A DNA stretch of 64,000 nucleotides from Biancaea sappan (lineage: Eukaryota > Streptophyta > Magnoliopsida > Fabales > Fabaceae): positions 44,333,001-44,397,000 of the forward strand of contig CM073496.1 of assembly GCA_037074585.1 (NCBI GenBank). Direction: 5' to 3'. Made by a program: the position numbers and the translations under genes. Within the stretch, counting starts at the first letter, position 1, and each line of letters opens with the position of its first letter. This document shows, in pieces, positions 23,086-35,874 of this stretch. The notes under the pieces are model-generated. The model was not told the origin of the DNA. It searched no databases and worked only from the letters and a program-made list of their open reading frames with translations.

Positions 23086-23715
23086 TTACAGCAGTTTGAA
23101 ATGCAAAACTATCTTAATACAGTCTAAACTATGAATTGTAAAAACTCAACAAAAAGCCATGTATCGGGCTTGTTCTTTAGATCATCATTTTATGATGTCA
23201 CTTTTCATTTAAGAGTGATGAAATTTAATTAATTTATTTTGATTGAGATTCAAATTTAAATTTTTTGGGTCTAAAAACAACTTCAGTACTACTGAACAAA
23301 AATTAATGATCAATTTTATTAATGTATGTCTTACAAACATTGATTCTACAAATATGCCAAGAGTAGCAATCAAATTCAACGACGTTATTTTATAACGGAT
23401 TAGAATGATTAATTTTTCTTAAAATCTTTTTTTGTTCGACTATTTTTCTTAAAATCTTAATATGACCAAATTTAATTTTTCTTATTTTTTGAGGAAAAAT
23501 GGGCCTAAGACCAGTCCAAAGTAAACCAAGTAGGCTCAAAAGTCTATTATGATGGGCCTACGCCATCACCGACATAACCCAGCAACCTAGAGCTAGCCTA
23601 GTAACTGTTTACTTTTATATTTGACCCCAAAACACGAAAATTCTCCCCCTGTTCTCTGAACTGAACCCTAAACGGTTTTGTCCTCCGTTGATTGAGCAAA
23701 ATTACCAGCAGAGGA
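23086..23715. other. Spacer and promoter region of the FYV7-like gene
   Basis: AT-rich DNA without a credible ORF. The last 100 bases before the ATG are more GC-rich and read like a 5' leader (gttctctgaactgaacccta). Confidence 0.6.
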
Positions 23716-25495
23716 ATGAAGAGTCGAAGCGGGAAGAATGAAGAAAACAGCGAGAACTTCAACAAATCTGAATCAATCAATAGGACGAAGAAAAAGATGA
23801 TGATGATGAAGAAGAAGAAGAACATAACTAGGTTGGGCGGGGGTGGCCTCTCACTCGAGGTCTTCGCCAATGCGAAATCCACGGACAATCACTACAACCC
23901 AGCTCTCATAAGTATGCTACTTTTTCTCTTTCATAATATATTCATCGTCCTTTCTATATTCTCAAGCTTTTAATTTTATTAGTTGCGCCATTAGTATTGG
24001 TTCCTTTGTGTCTCGTTCAATCTTTTTTATCTCTTGGAGACGATTTTATTTTGGTGAGTGACTTGTTCTTCCCGAGACTGATACAAGGGGATTGGAACAC
24101 TAAAAGAATATGATTTTGTGGATACTGAATTGTATAGTGTTATTGGTTCGCCATTCAGTTGTGATTTCTATAGCTGAAGCTTTAGAGTTGAAGAATGAAC
24201 TCCTGATATCAAGGCTCACTTGCTTAAACAAATTTGGTGCCTATGGCCCACACATGTTGGCCAAGCTATATTCTGGGATGAATGTTGGAGTCTGATCTTA
24301 AATTCTCAGGATAGTCACCGATGTAGTTAGTTTATCAGTTGTCTTTCCAGAGCAATCACAACTAACATCTAAACAACTTTGTATTCATGCTTGACGGTTT
24401 CCCTGGCTTATTATCGAGATAATACTTTTGTTTTTGTCATTCAAGGTTTTGGATTTTTGGTGACAATGAATGTTGGATGTGTAAATCACATCATGATTTA
24501 GTAAAAATTTCACTAAAGAGGCTCTTAAAGGTTTGCAAAAACTTTTATGTGCACCCTATTGTAATATCTGGAAGTGACTTCTCTGGGTTATACAATTTTC
24601 CATTGTCTGTGCTCCCTGTCCATGGTGTTTCCTGCTTTGACAAGGTTAATAATTAATCATCTGAACGTCTGTTTTAATTCTGATAGTCTACTTATCACTT
24701 GTGGTCAAAGTGGGATGAGAATGCGGATATTGCCAATGCCATAATTTAGCTTAAGTTCATCTTCCTGATGGACATGTTATCCCTTTTCTGTCAGAGAAGC
24801 AAAGGGAGTTCTATAAGAATGCTAAGAATGTGAAGAAGTTTAAGAAGTTGTTAAAGCAGCAAAATCAGCAGAATGACCTCTCGTCAACCCAGAGACAGAT
24901 CGAGGTTTAATTTCAGACTCATTTACCTCCCTTTCTAATTAGCTATTGTCATTGTTAATTTTATCGAAATATAGTCCAAGTCCCAGCTATTAAGTGAGAT
25001 GTTATTCTCATATATAACTATCATGCCTTTGCTTCATCTTTTTTTGTTCATTAGATCTTTATGATGCTGATCATCTGTACATGCTTGATCTTAAGAATAT
25101 ATTCTTTTATACCAAGAAAGAAGAGATTTAAGAATCTATACCGTTTAAAGACTCTTGAATGTGTATGTTCAAGTATAGGTAAGTTCTTTTTATGTTGGCT
25201 GTTGCAGAGTGAGAATGGAACTGAAGAGGGCCAGGACATGAGCAAGAAGAGGACGAAAAAGGATAGTGCCCTTAGTTTGGAAGCATTGTATACGAAGAAG
25301 CACGAAGAGAAAGAGAAGGAGAGGATGGAGAGGGAGGCCGCTATAAGGGCAAAGCAGGAAGAAAAAGAAAAAGCTGAAGCTCGGAGAAAAGCTTTGCGGG
25401 AGAAAATGCTGAAGAAGACACGAAAAGGGCAGCCTGTTCTGAAGTACAGAATAGAGCATCTTTTGGAGACGATTCAAGGCTCAACTAAAAAATAA
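23716..25495 (+). CDS. FYV7: FYV7/TAP26-like rRNA-processing protein (197 aa, 3 exons)
   Basis: Exons 23716-23911, 24795-24904 and 25208-25495 have GT-AG introns and consistent phase (196 + 110 + 288 nt including the stop). Yeast Fyv7 acts in early pre-rRNA processing for the small subunit; the animal relative is TAP26/CCDC59. The protein is highly charged: a basic N-terminus (KKKMMMMKKKKN), a conserved block 'RLGGGGLSLEVFANAKSTDN', a middle 'KQREFYKNAKNVKKFKKLLK', a long Lys/Glu helix (KKHEEKEKERMEREAAIRAK), and the family C-terminus 'KKTRKGQPVLKYRIEHLLET'. A nucleolar location is inferred from the family and the basic runs. The start was chosen as the first true ATG; the open frame upstream begins at TTG. 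Intact. Confidence 0.85.
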
Positions 25496-25834
25496 AGCTG
25501 ACAAGAAATCCTAATTCGTCTCAGGAAAAAAAAAATGGAACTTGGCAGAGAACATCTTATTACACCTGAATTTTATGACCATGGCAGTGTTTTCACGTGG
25601 AACAAGATCGATGTAAACTCTGTTGTAATATTAGTTTAAGGGCTTCACGCGCTTATTGAACTGTTCGAAAGTATGGATTATAATATAGAGCATATTGGTT
25701 GTGCAGTGGTTTGTGTTATCCATCTCAATATTGGCTGCGCCGTGAATGAAGTTGATCACATTCATGCTTCTATCAAATTTTATATATATCTATTGATGCC
25801 AGTACTTGTGGCAAAGCAGCCGTGGTATTCATCA
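25496..25834. other. 3' region of the FYV7-like gene and spacer
   Basis: Probable 3' UTR followed by AT-rich DNA. Small plus ORF 25673-25915 has no recognisable content. Confidence 0.5.
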
Positions 25835-25888
25835 ACGACAACAACAACAAAGTCTTATTCTATTAGGTGGGATTGGCTACATGAATCG
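25835..25888 (+). mobile_element. Au-like SINE 3'-end fragment
   Basis: 'acgacaacaacaacaaagtc' followed by a diverged cttat-cccac-taag block and 'gtgggattggctacatgaat' closely matches the conserved 3' part of the plant Au SINE family (ACAACAACAA...GTGGGGTCGGCTACATGGAT). The tRNA-derived 5' half is not evident nearby, so this is a truncated copy. Confidence 0.6.
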
Positions 25889-28800
25889 CATGACGTCATT
25901 GAGCTCTATCAATGACTAATTCTTTAGGTATTTCATTTACTAGAAGATTTCGTTCAATAACTTATTCAAGTGTCTTTCTTCTTTAAAAACACCTAATATT
26001 GAGTACTTAAGAATTAAAAATAAATTAGACTGGATTCACACAAATTAAGATGGCTAAGAGCTTATTGGAGACCACATATCGTACAAGCTTGTTCTGTTGG
26101 AATCTGTGACGTTATCATTTTAATTTTAGGTACCATCATCTGCTTCAGGGTTTGAACGAGAGAGAGCTGTAATGTTTCTCGTCTAGTGCCTGTAATCATA
26201 AACATGCATAATTGGAGGCATAAAAATGCTTCGTAGTTCATAATAATGTGCCCCACAGAGAAATGAAGTGCTTCTATTATACAGACATGAGAATCTGATC
26301 ACAAGAAAGCTAGCAAATGGAAAAAGTCACCGTGCATCTCATCTGAACATGAGACGCACAACAAGGACAAACAAACGAGAAATATTTGGACGAAACTTAC
26401 AAACTGATAAAAAGAGACAAGAAGATGGATGAGAAAGAAGCAGCAAGAAACGATTCAAGCACAGCGATACACAGCCACAACCCGCCTTGGAGGTGGAATG
26501 AAGCAGCAAAACAAAAGGTAGAGAGTTATTAGCAGCACAATCATAAGTTTCAGGAAATCAAATCTTCCATCACATTCTGTGGCGCAAATAGCCTTCCCCA
26601 TCGCCTAATATGCCTCCCTCCTTCCTATTTCCTTCTCTACTCTGCGATCATGAAGAACAGCAAGAATCCCGAATTATATGCTGTTGTTATATATCTAATT
26701 TAATAATAGTGTATTGGTCTTCAACTGGTCTTTCGGTTTCATTGCAAGTCTAACCCTTGTCTATTTTGCACTTTTCGGTCAACGTCGTATAGTTTAATTT
26801 CAGAATTAATATTTGGCTGTCCTCGACCAATAATCTTCTAGTAATGTGGACTAAAGAAAACTAGTCAATATCTAGACTCAATTTTTTAAAAATATCTACC
26901 CCCATTGCCCACAAGTGCTATCTTTATTTGGATACAAAAATTGACTTAGCCTTCTACATTCAAAATTCACGTTCATATCTACTAGCCTTGGTTGGAACGC
27001 GTTATTCCTTTAACAATTTATTTGCTTGCACGAGATTCTTTTCCCTTTTAGAGGGTCAGTGGAATGGCGTCATTGGCTCTCTTATTTATTATCTACTCAT
27101 ATATTCTCATTCTCACCCAACTTCAAATTAAAATTCTTGAAATATGCGTAAATATTCTTTATTCTTTTAGACCCAAATAAATAAGAATTAAGATGGTAGC
27201 AAAACATTCCGTGCAAATAAGCTTCTCCATCATGAATGGCTATGCCTTCACCCTCCGTTACTTAAAGGAAGAAATCTAAAATACCAATCTTAACCTGGTT
27301 CAATTAAAAAATGGGTTAAATAGCTATAATAGAACGTAAAAGTCAAGTCCACCAAGAAAATTATAGAATAATGTCACTAAATTTTCTGACTCTTTCAAAG
27401 GTTGTTTCTGCGTGTTTCACCCAGTACGACTGATTGTGATCATCGTGTGCATTACGTTGAATGTTGGATTTTCGCGTTGCAAATTTTAATAAGGAGAATT
27501 AGATTTTTCAAATCAAGCTTTTAGAGGTACATTTTAAAATTTGTGCGTCTAATAAAATTAACAAAAAAGCCCGACTTTTTGAAAAATAAACCCACCGTGA
27601 CATCATTCTTTCCTTACAATAAAGATACTCGCAGTCGTAGGTATCTATCTCTGTTATATTCCCAAATTTTTAAATAGAATCACAGACACAGTGCATCGAT
27701 TTTTTATATGATATATAATAATATAATAATGAGTGTGAGAAAGAACAGTAAAATGAGCATGATAAGGAAGAGTGAATGAGATTTAAGTTATGATGAGAGG
27801 AGCATACCATAATTAATGAGCGAAGATGAATGATGATTATCATCAACACGAAACGTGCAGTCCATCATTCACCAACGACAGTATGGAATAACTCAAGTAT
27901 AATCACACACACACACACACACACATATATATGTACGTACCTATATATTACCGTATCAAACCAATTTAACTGCACTACTCAACTAGGCTCTAAGACGCAC
28001 GTGTACATTGCCAATGTAATTAAGAATTCTTTTAATAGTGCAACAATCATTTCACTCTATTGATTGTATCCGCTTGGTGTTCCTGCGAATGTAAATGTAA
28101 TGTCATGACCTTCCCCACTTGTCAGACTATCTGTGTATTCTGTGATTTGACTGGTATTCCAGACATATTAGTTTCACCTGTGAATGTTATAGATCACTAA
28201 ACAAAAGTTACAAGAGGCTGTTGATATTATTTACTATAAATTTTATGTCAATCGTTTAAACTTTAAAATCATTAAAATATTAAAAAGTTTAACTTTTAAA
28301 CCCACAATATAATAGGATAAATAGATCAATTAAGAGGTGCGTTGAAAAGAGGGTAAAAAAAATGGAATGCATTTAATCAGAAAAATTATTAAATAATGTA
28401 GAAATGTATTTAAAATGTTATTATGAAGAGAAACCCATTTAGGCAGTTATTTTAACCATTTACCTGTGGTTCATACAAGGTTATCATATTGAACAACGTT
28501 GAACCGCTGACTTAAACCTCATTTCACCGGGCTTTCCCTTGCTCAATTTTTTAGTTTTATGAGATCTTAACAAGCACAACTTACGCCATTAACACTAACA
28601 ATTAAGCAATTTTTTTAAAAAAATCACATTCTCACACTATAATTACGTGTAAACCCCAGTCTTAACAGGAGTACTGAATCAATCAAAAGTCAAAACTTAC
28701 AGACACTTTGCGCATGGATTCTAAGGTCAAATGCCTAATGGAACATTCAACAATAAAGCCATTCCTCGATTCAGAAACGTCACGTCACGACTAGAAGGCG

Positions 28801-29273
28801 CATTCTACTAGCTATTTCAACCCCGATCGAACAAAAAAGCAGAGCTATTTTGACGATAAATTCATCAAGCATTGCAAGGAAACAAGGCTGCATTAGAAGA
28901 TGAATTTTATTGATTAAAAAAGGTAGCATAGCATGCATAAATTATGCTCAAGTCCGCAAAATGTCGTGCGCAGTTTGAAGAATAAATATGACAGCTTCAT
29001 CAAATGAACATACAAAGATACAAAAACCACCAAATTTCAATCTATTTATTAATCATTGACTGGTATCCCATAGCTCAGCCAAAGTGTAAAATGAATGGCA
29101 AACGAGCTCAGCCTCCTTATACCCACCTAGCCCAAACACCGACCATGAAAGCAATTGTATAAGCCAGGCAACAGTAAATTTCATCATGGAGAAGCTTACT
29201 GAGCATGTACCTGCCATTGACAATTCCAACCAGATGCACCTAGAGTGCAGTGTTAGATCCACAGCTCAATCAC
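25889..29273. other. Intergenic region; end holds the TIR1 3' UTR
   Basis: No supported gene. Microsatellite (CA)n at about 27905-27925. GA-rich non-coding DNA at 26290-26530. Small ORFs (26062-26256, 26928-27131, 27830-28063) have no family features. About 28900-29273, next to the TIR1 stop, is probably its 3' UTR (minus strand). Confidence 0.6.
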
Positions 29274-32200
29274 TCAAGAAACCCTTAATGCAGAATCACC
29301 TTCCATTCTCCACACAAAATCAGGCATGTCCAATCTCGGTCCTGCAATAGTCCTGTATATATAGAGTTTCTCAACGGGACAACTGTCTGGCCTCGAATCC
29401 GGAGGTCCCCTTTCATCAATGACTTCAACATTAAGTCTGGGCATTTTCTGGCCCAACAGCTTACATGCTCCAAAGCTCACTAAGCAAGAGGACATCCAAA
29501 GGGATCGCATTGTCTCCAGCTTTGCAGCATTAGCCAAAAGGGCCTTGTCACCAAAGGGACAATCCCTGACCTCCAGCTTCCTAAGGCTTTCGCACCCAGA
29601 CAGCACATAATGAAGTCCCGAATCACTATCTCCAGCAAAAGCCACAGAAAGCATTTCAAGCTTCTTCGCATAAGTTCCAATATACTCAAACACACGATCA
29701 GTAAGAAGACCGGAAAGTGATAGGCGCCGAAGATCCTTGCAATGCTCTACAATAGCTCCAAAACCAGCATCCAATGGTTCATGAGTAAGGTAGTCGGGTC
29801 TTTGAGGCTCAATAATACAAAGGCGAAACCGAGTCATATTAGGCCTGTTCCTAGCAATTGTAACTAGGGCGGCATTAGACATTTGGCGACAGAAATATAG
29901 AACAGACTGGAGCTTGGGGCAGCCTTCCGACACGGAAACAAGGCCCTTTTCTGTCAATGCAACATTTGGTTCTAACCCAAACGGTTCTGATGGAAACACC
30001 CTCAGCTCCCTCAAATCCTTGCACGATGCAGCAAGGGCATCGAGGCCGGAATCTTCAATGTAATCCAACACCTGTTTCAGTGAACTTAATTAGCATAAGG
30101 ACTTACAGTAGGCCTCAGAAAAATTGCTCTGGGATACAAACATAAGAAAGGAAAACATATAAAGTTAATATGACATACCCATAGACACTGCAGATTCTGA
30201 CACTCACTGACCAGCTTGATAAGAAAGGGGCTTTCAGTAGTAGCATAACTCAAGTTTAGTGAAGTTAGCCTGGAGGAGATAGGATAGACAGCTGGAAGGT
30301 AGTATGGGATCGCATCCCAGAAGCCTGATAAGCTCTTCAACTGTTTGCACCCAGCTAAAACTCCTGACAGGTCTGAGAATATATCAGGTTGCATCTCAGT
30401 CGAGTAGGTGCCTGTGCCTAACTCAACCAAGTTAGGAGACCGGCCAATTAAGTTGACTAGCCTATCAATAGGCACAGCACGGTTGAGGCGGAGAGATCGA
30501 AGGTTGGGACACCTTCCAAGCAACCGCTCTAGGGAAGTTAAACTCACCTCAGAACCTAAGCAAGAGATGTTAAGGGAAACTAATGATGTGAACGAATCAG
30601 GAAAATGGCTTAGCCAATGCCCGCTAATATCATCTATTTCACTCTCCCGCAAGTCCAACTCCCTCAAATTCCTGCAATGCATTAGCAGACAGTAGATTTC
30701 TCAATGAAGCTGTCAAGATATTTCCCAAACCAACAATCATTTTTAGGTCTCTAAGAAATAAAGAATGGGGTGAATTGGATAATACTAAGCCAAAATATTT
30801 AACAGCTTTAATATACCTTGCTAAAGCAAAGATTACAAGTAAAGGAAATTAGTTCTTTCACTCATGGTTCAGAACCCCTCTAATCCACTATCAAACAAAC
30901 AAATCAAGAGTTCTTCTCTCCGCGCGGGGGGGAGGAGGGGGAAGTATACAAAAATTAAATTATTAATACAACAGAGGAATATACTCAGGGAATTAAACGG
31001 CCCAAATTAAAAGAAATCCCACATTTAGTTAAATCGACAACAGATATTAAGAAGAAAAAAATGCACAAATTAAAAAATAAAAAAGGGGTAAAATTGATTT
31101 AAAACACAACATTCCTGGATCTACATCTACATGCTCAGGACTTCATTTATAACCTAGAAATGTGCACCACGTAGCGCAATAGGTACAGGAACCGAAGTTT
31201 CACAACTTGTTGCCAAAATAGCAGCAAAACAGTAACCATGCCGAAAAAAAAATACATCATGTATGATGCTCGAATAGAGCGAGGGCATATCCGCAGCGAA
31301 ACGGGAAGAGTACAATCTCGCTGGGGGATGCGGATAATAGGTCGTCCCATGGAATGACATAGAACTGGAGAAAAAAGAATGAAAATAATGATAATTTCAT
31401 CACATCCGCCACAACTCTCAATTGTAAGTAATCAAAACGCCATGCTAGATGTAATTTGGATTCTTAGTTCTTCAAACAGAAGAAAACCCCAATAGGAAAG
31501 ACTCCACAAGTATACTGGAACTCTAGAAGAATGTAGCCAGAATCCACAATGTCAACACTTCATATCACTTCGCAGGGCTCGAAACAAAAAGCAAGCAACA
31601 AATCTGACCTAATCAACCAATTAAGCCGAATAGAGAGAAAGTCTCGTTCATTATTCCCATAAAGCATAACTACCCAAAAGGAAACTAGTAAACTTGACGT
31701 TTTTCAGTATGTTAGATAGCGACTATTCATTAAAACCCAGAAATTCCTCCATCGATAATAATAACTTCTAATTTGTTTCGCTTACCGTCGCCTCACTCTA
31801 ACATAACGCAAACTAAATATGAAAACCTGATCAAATTCAAAACGTCGAAGAAGGAAGAGCAGGAGAAAGAATGTAATCACCTGCAATTGGCAGCAATGGC
31901 AGCGAGTCCATCAGTACTAAATCCCTCACACGAGGACAGCACCAAGACCTGGAAGTTTTTAAATGATTTAGCAATCAACTCCAAACTCTCGTCCGTTATA
32001 ACCATCCTCTTGAGCCTGATCTCCTCTAGCCACGGGTAGTCCCTAGCCATTGCTGTGATCCAAGGACACGCATAACCACCCCAGCCATCAGGAACCAAAT
32101 TGAAGTCCGCAAAGTGAGGCTTTCCTTTGAGCGTAATGGATCTCACCTCCGGGAACCTATTGATCACCATCATAGGGCTGACAGCATAGCAGTTGCCTAT

Positions 32201-32344
32201 GAAAATCTTCCTCCTGCACCATCGTTCGATCTCGTACCACGACTTACAGACCAAGGAGATCGCGTTACGGTCCTTGTCGGAGTGAATGAATGAGAACACG
32301 TGCTCGAGGACCTCCTCGGGGAAGGAATACGCCAATCTCTGCAT
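29274..32344 (-). CDS. TIR1: TIR1-type auxin receptor F-box/LRR protein (584 aa, 3 exons)
   Basis: Exons (minus): 31881-32344, 30179-30671 and 29274-30071, with GT-AG introns and matching phase. TIR1 is the F-box subunit of SCF-TIR1 in the nucleus; auxin glues it to Aux/IAA repressors, which are then ubiquitinated. The N-terminal F-box reads 'SFPEEVLEHVFSF'. Leucine-rich repeats follow to the end. Ligand and cofactor residues are conserved: His77 (LKGKPHFADF), Arg402 (TRFRLCIIEP) and Ser437 (LRRLSLSGLL), each one less than the Arabidopsis TIR1 numbers. The N-terminus MQRLAYSFPEE and the LRR text place it with TIR1/AFB1 rather than AFB2/3. The last exon carries a miR393 site. The intron 1 ORFs at 31147-31360 are noise. 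Intact in all respects. Confidence 0.97.
29495..29516 (-). promoter_or_regulatory. miR393 target site in TIR1 exon 3
   Basis: The plus strand reads TCCAAAGGGATCGCATTG over 29495-29512, identical to the first 18 nt of plant miR393. The TIR1 mRNA (minus) is therefore fully complementary to the miRNA 5' end and cleavage region; only the 3' end mismatches. miR393 cleavage of TIR1/AFB mRNAs, with secondary siRNAs, is established in other plants. The site encodes part of the conserved 'ETMRSLWMSS' stretch. Confidence 0.93.
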
Positions 32345-33060
32345 TTGTTAACAGGTAGGAGTATTCCCAAGCAGCGAAATGGTTTTGTGAGTAAATAACT
32401 AAGCCAGCACAGAAAAGATGCGTATGGAGGGTGTCGGACAGAGGCAACTGCTGGGTACTGTTAGATCTGAGACGCCATTGAGAAGCTTATAGTTGCCACT
32501 TGCCAGCGATACAGGAGAAGAGTGAGCGTGGAAGAGAGGATAAGGATTTTATTGTTGTGTCCGGAAAGGTTAGGATTTAACTAAGGTTAAATAGGTGGTT
32601 GAGTCAGCGAAGAGAAGTAATCGGCAATGATGAAGTGACACGTGGCAAGACGAAATAGGAACCGTCCGATGAGAGGCGGGAGGAGCTGATCTTATCCGTT
32701 GAGAGGGAAGGAAGAGCAGCCGCAGAAAACGGGTGTACGTAAAGCAGGAAAGGGGAGGACCAGAGGACGATATTTTGAAGGGGTAAGGTCATATTCTCGC
32801 GATTCAAAGAGGGAATACCGACAGGATTAATCGTGGAGGGGATGGGGGGATTTTGATAAAGTGTGAGGATGCGTAGGGAAATGGGGGGTAGAAGGGAATC
32901 TCATGATTCGCATTGCACGGCTGGATCTCAAGAGATGGGAGGGGAAGTAGTGGGGACCACGTGGGAGGGGAGTGACTAGTGAGAGTCGTATTTGAACGAG
33001 AAGAAAAAGGTTAAAATATTGGGGAATGATGTAGAATCATGAAGTGAAGTGTAGAAATCA
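32345..33060 (-). promoter_or_regulatory. TIR1 5' leader and putative promoter
   Basis: Sequence upstream of the TIR1 ATG is GC-richer than the surrounding spacer. It contains two CACGTG G-boxes, at 32639-32644 (in GACACGTGGC) and 32958-32963 (in CCACGTGG). G-boxes bind bZIP/bHLH factors; a role in TIR1 control is inference. ORFs here (32265-32447, 32604-32807) show no family features. Confidence 0.45.
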
Positions 33061-35874
33061 TGACATCATGGCCGTCCAATCATGTGGCACTGTTTCGTTC
33101 CACCACTCAGATATCCTCTACACTTAACCTTCCACTATGCTTTTTTTCTTTTTTTCTGTAATTCTTTTTTTTTCAACGTAAGAGTCGACTTCAAAAATGT
33201 AGATACATTTGAGGATCCCAGCGGGATACATTTGTCCCAAACTCTCCATGGTTTTTTACTCTCCCTTCTTCCTCGAATATACACACAGACACGCTATATT
33301 ATTGTGAAGCAATCTTTTCAAAAGTATTAGAATAGTAAAAGTGGGGGTAACTAATAAAGAAAACCAAGAAGAACATGTTTTGCAAGGCAAGTATCGACTA
33401 ATTAAAATTTATCCATGATGATATAGAATATATTCAGTCACCTTGTATGGAGAAGAATTCTATCATGTCAAGTTACTTCCATAGAAAATAAAGAAATTAA
33501 AACACTAATTTGTTCTCCTTTATTTATTTATTTATTGTTATAGGATCACCATTTTTGAGTATAATTATATAGCAGAAACCTTTTTTTGTTGGTATAATAA
33601 TTAATTAAATATGTTGAGAAGGCTCCAAGACGGCTTCTGTTAGCGCTTGATTGAGTAACAGAGATGTTGTTGTTTCTATATTGTCTGGGTGTAGTGTTTT
33701 GGACATACACCTTATCTGGCAATTAAAATGCGTACCTAATCAAACTAATGAAAAATAAGAAAAAAGAGTGAGAGATCAAAGAAGAGAGAAAACTAGTCCT
33801 TGCTAGTACTCACAGTCCCGATATAGTAAGGGTGCAAAGAAGAGATATTCAGGAACAGCAATGAAGAAAGCAGAGGAAGAAGCAATAAAGGAAAAAAGAG
33901 ATCTATTAATCCATTGGAAGAAAGGGAGGGAGGGAGGGGTCATAATGGTTTATGGTGAGGGAATTGATTAAAGTAGAAACAGGCTGCACGTTGCATCTCT
34001 ATCAAAAGCCCCCTTTTCCCTTCTCGCCATACTCTTTTTTCTTTCACGGCCTACGGTCACATGGTAAATTATCTTGTACTATATAGTATATATAGTTTGT
34101 ATTCACCCCTGCCAATGTGATCTTTTTTTTTTTTTTCAATTTTGTGTCTTCTATTAGTGGTAAAAAAAAAAAAAAGAGATGTCAGTGTGATGAGTCATGA
34201 CCAAAATTATTGGGCCAGTTCCTCGTGAGATGACGAATCTGCCCTTCATCATTGTTCTTCGTCTGTTGCTATGGGAAAGGGCAGTATTGTGAGAATGAAA
34301 AGGACATGGTATTGTGGGGTTTCTCTCACCCCATGGATCAGTCCCTTTTAATGCCCCCAAAGCGGACACTCCTGAAAAGACCCTCTCCCTTCCCAATCAA
34401 CGGCTCGGATCTCTTCCTAATAAAGCTTCTCTCTGCCTCTCTGTCCCTCTTGTCTCGCTGCGAAGTTGGTTGGTTTTATATTTGAGATTTAATCGCGATT
34501 AACATTTTAAACTTATATTATTTAATCCAGATTAATGAAGCGGTTTGACATTAATGAGGAAGTCATGAGCATAATTTGCAGCTCAACTCAGTGGGAGGGA
34601 TTAGGTGCACGTGAAAGAAAGCTACGATGGTTATGGTTTATTAAATTAATATCAAGTGACCTTTTCATTAGTGGAAGGGTCTCTATCTTATCATTACTGA
34701 AAGTTTAATCTCTTTATATTTGTGTCTTTTTTTTTTGTTTTGTTGGTTTCATCTTCCACGGAAGCATACGTATACCCTCCAATATCAAATCGCATTAATT
34801 AAAGTATACCTTAAACTTATAGATATTAATTTGTCAATTGTCATTAATAAATCAAGAAACTAGATCGAAGCATTCAGGATGAACTATGAAGGATGGTTCT
34901 TGTGAGCATCAAACAGGACCTGCACCTACTTTTTTTGACCACCAAAAAAGGCTCAGAGAAAGAGAAAAAGATCAATTATGTTTCTGAGATTGTTAAAGAT
35001 TGTAATTTGGGAGTGCTAAAGATCATTGACTACTGTATTACATGGCTCCCACTCGACAGATTCTTTACATAAATCGCGTATCATTGACTGATTATTAATC
35101 ATTCAATTTGAAAATTACAACCTTAAAAACAAAAAAGAAAAAAAGAGTCCTTTAGGGATAAGAGGATTAGAGATTAGTCCCATCATTTTCTTTTATCCTC
35201 TCTTTTCTTTCATTGATCGCTTTACTTTACTTACTCGGCGATTGATTATGACCATCAATTAGGGAATTCCGAGAGTCTCCAAAAATTTGTGAATTCAGCC
35301 ATATGTGTTGTGCTTGAGAAAGAGAGGGCCACATAACCTATATTCACATCTTGACTTTTTGCCCAAAAACAACTGTCACGTTGATTTTCAGAATAACAAT
35401 CTGATCGGCATTAATGCTTAGTAATAAATAACCCTTTTTTCTTTTTTCTTTTTTTTCAAGCTTGAATCAATTCTATGCTAACTTTGAAAATTGGCTTATG
35501 ATTGCCAGTTTGTTGATTTATGCAACTGATTATTTGTTTTCTTATAATACAGATTATAGATATAAAGATAAATATCTATTTTCTTAAGATGTTATAAAGA
35601 TCTTTAATTAAAAATTAAAATCATTTTGTTTTGTTATATTTTTCTCTTGTTCTTGTCGACAACCAATTTGTTTGCTCATTTATTTTTTGTTATTAGTAAA
35701 AATATATCCAAAGACAACGAACGTCGGTAACTAGGCAAATACATCTCACCGAATATGACGTGGTTATTCTTGTCGTGGGGAATTGAGAAATCAAATACCT
35801 TAATATCCATAAATATGATACTCACGCAATTAATTTCAAGTTATAAACACTCATCAACACATATAGGTCAAGTT
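33061..35874. other. AT-rich intergenic region
   Basis: No supported gene. The ORFs at 33082-33330 and 34154-34502 overlap on both strands and look like chance. Short T-runs and A-runs near 34120 and 34165. A GC-richer island at about 34240-34450 has no recognised content. Confidence 0.6.

Noticed and set aside
31147..31360. ORFs in TIR1 intron 1
   Set aside because: No family features and fully inside a well-phased intron.
34154..34502. GC-richer island with ORFs on both strands, considered as a microRNA gene or exon
   Set aside because: I found none of the common conserved plant microRNAs and no clear hairpin or domain.
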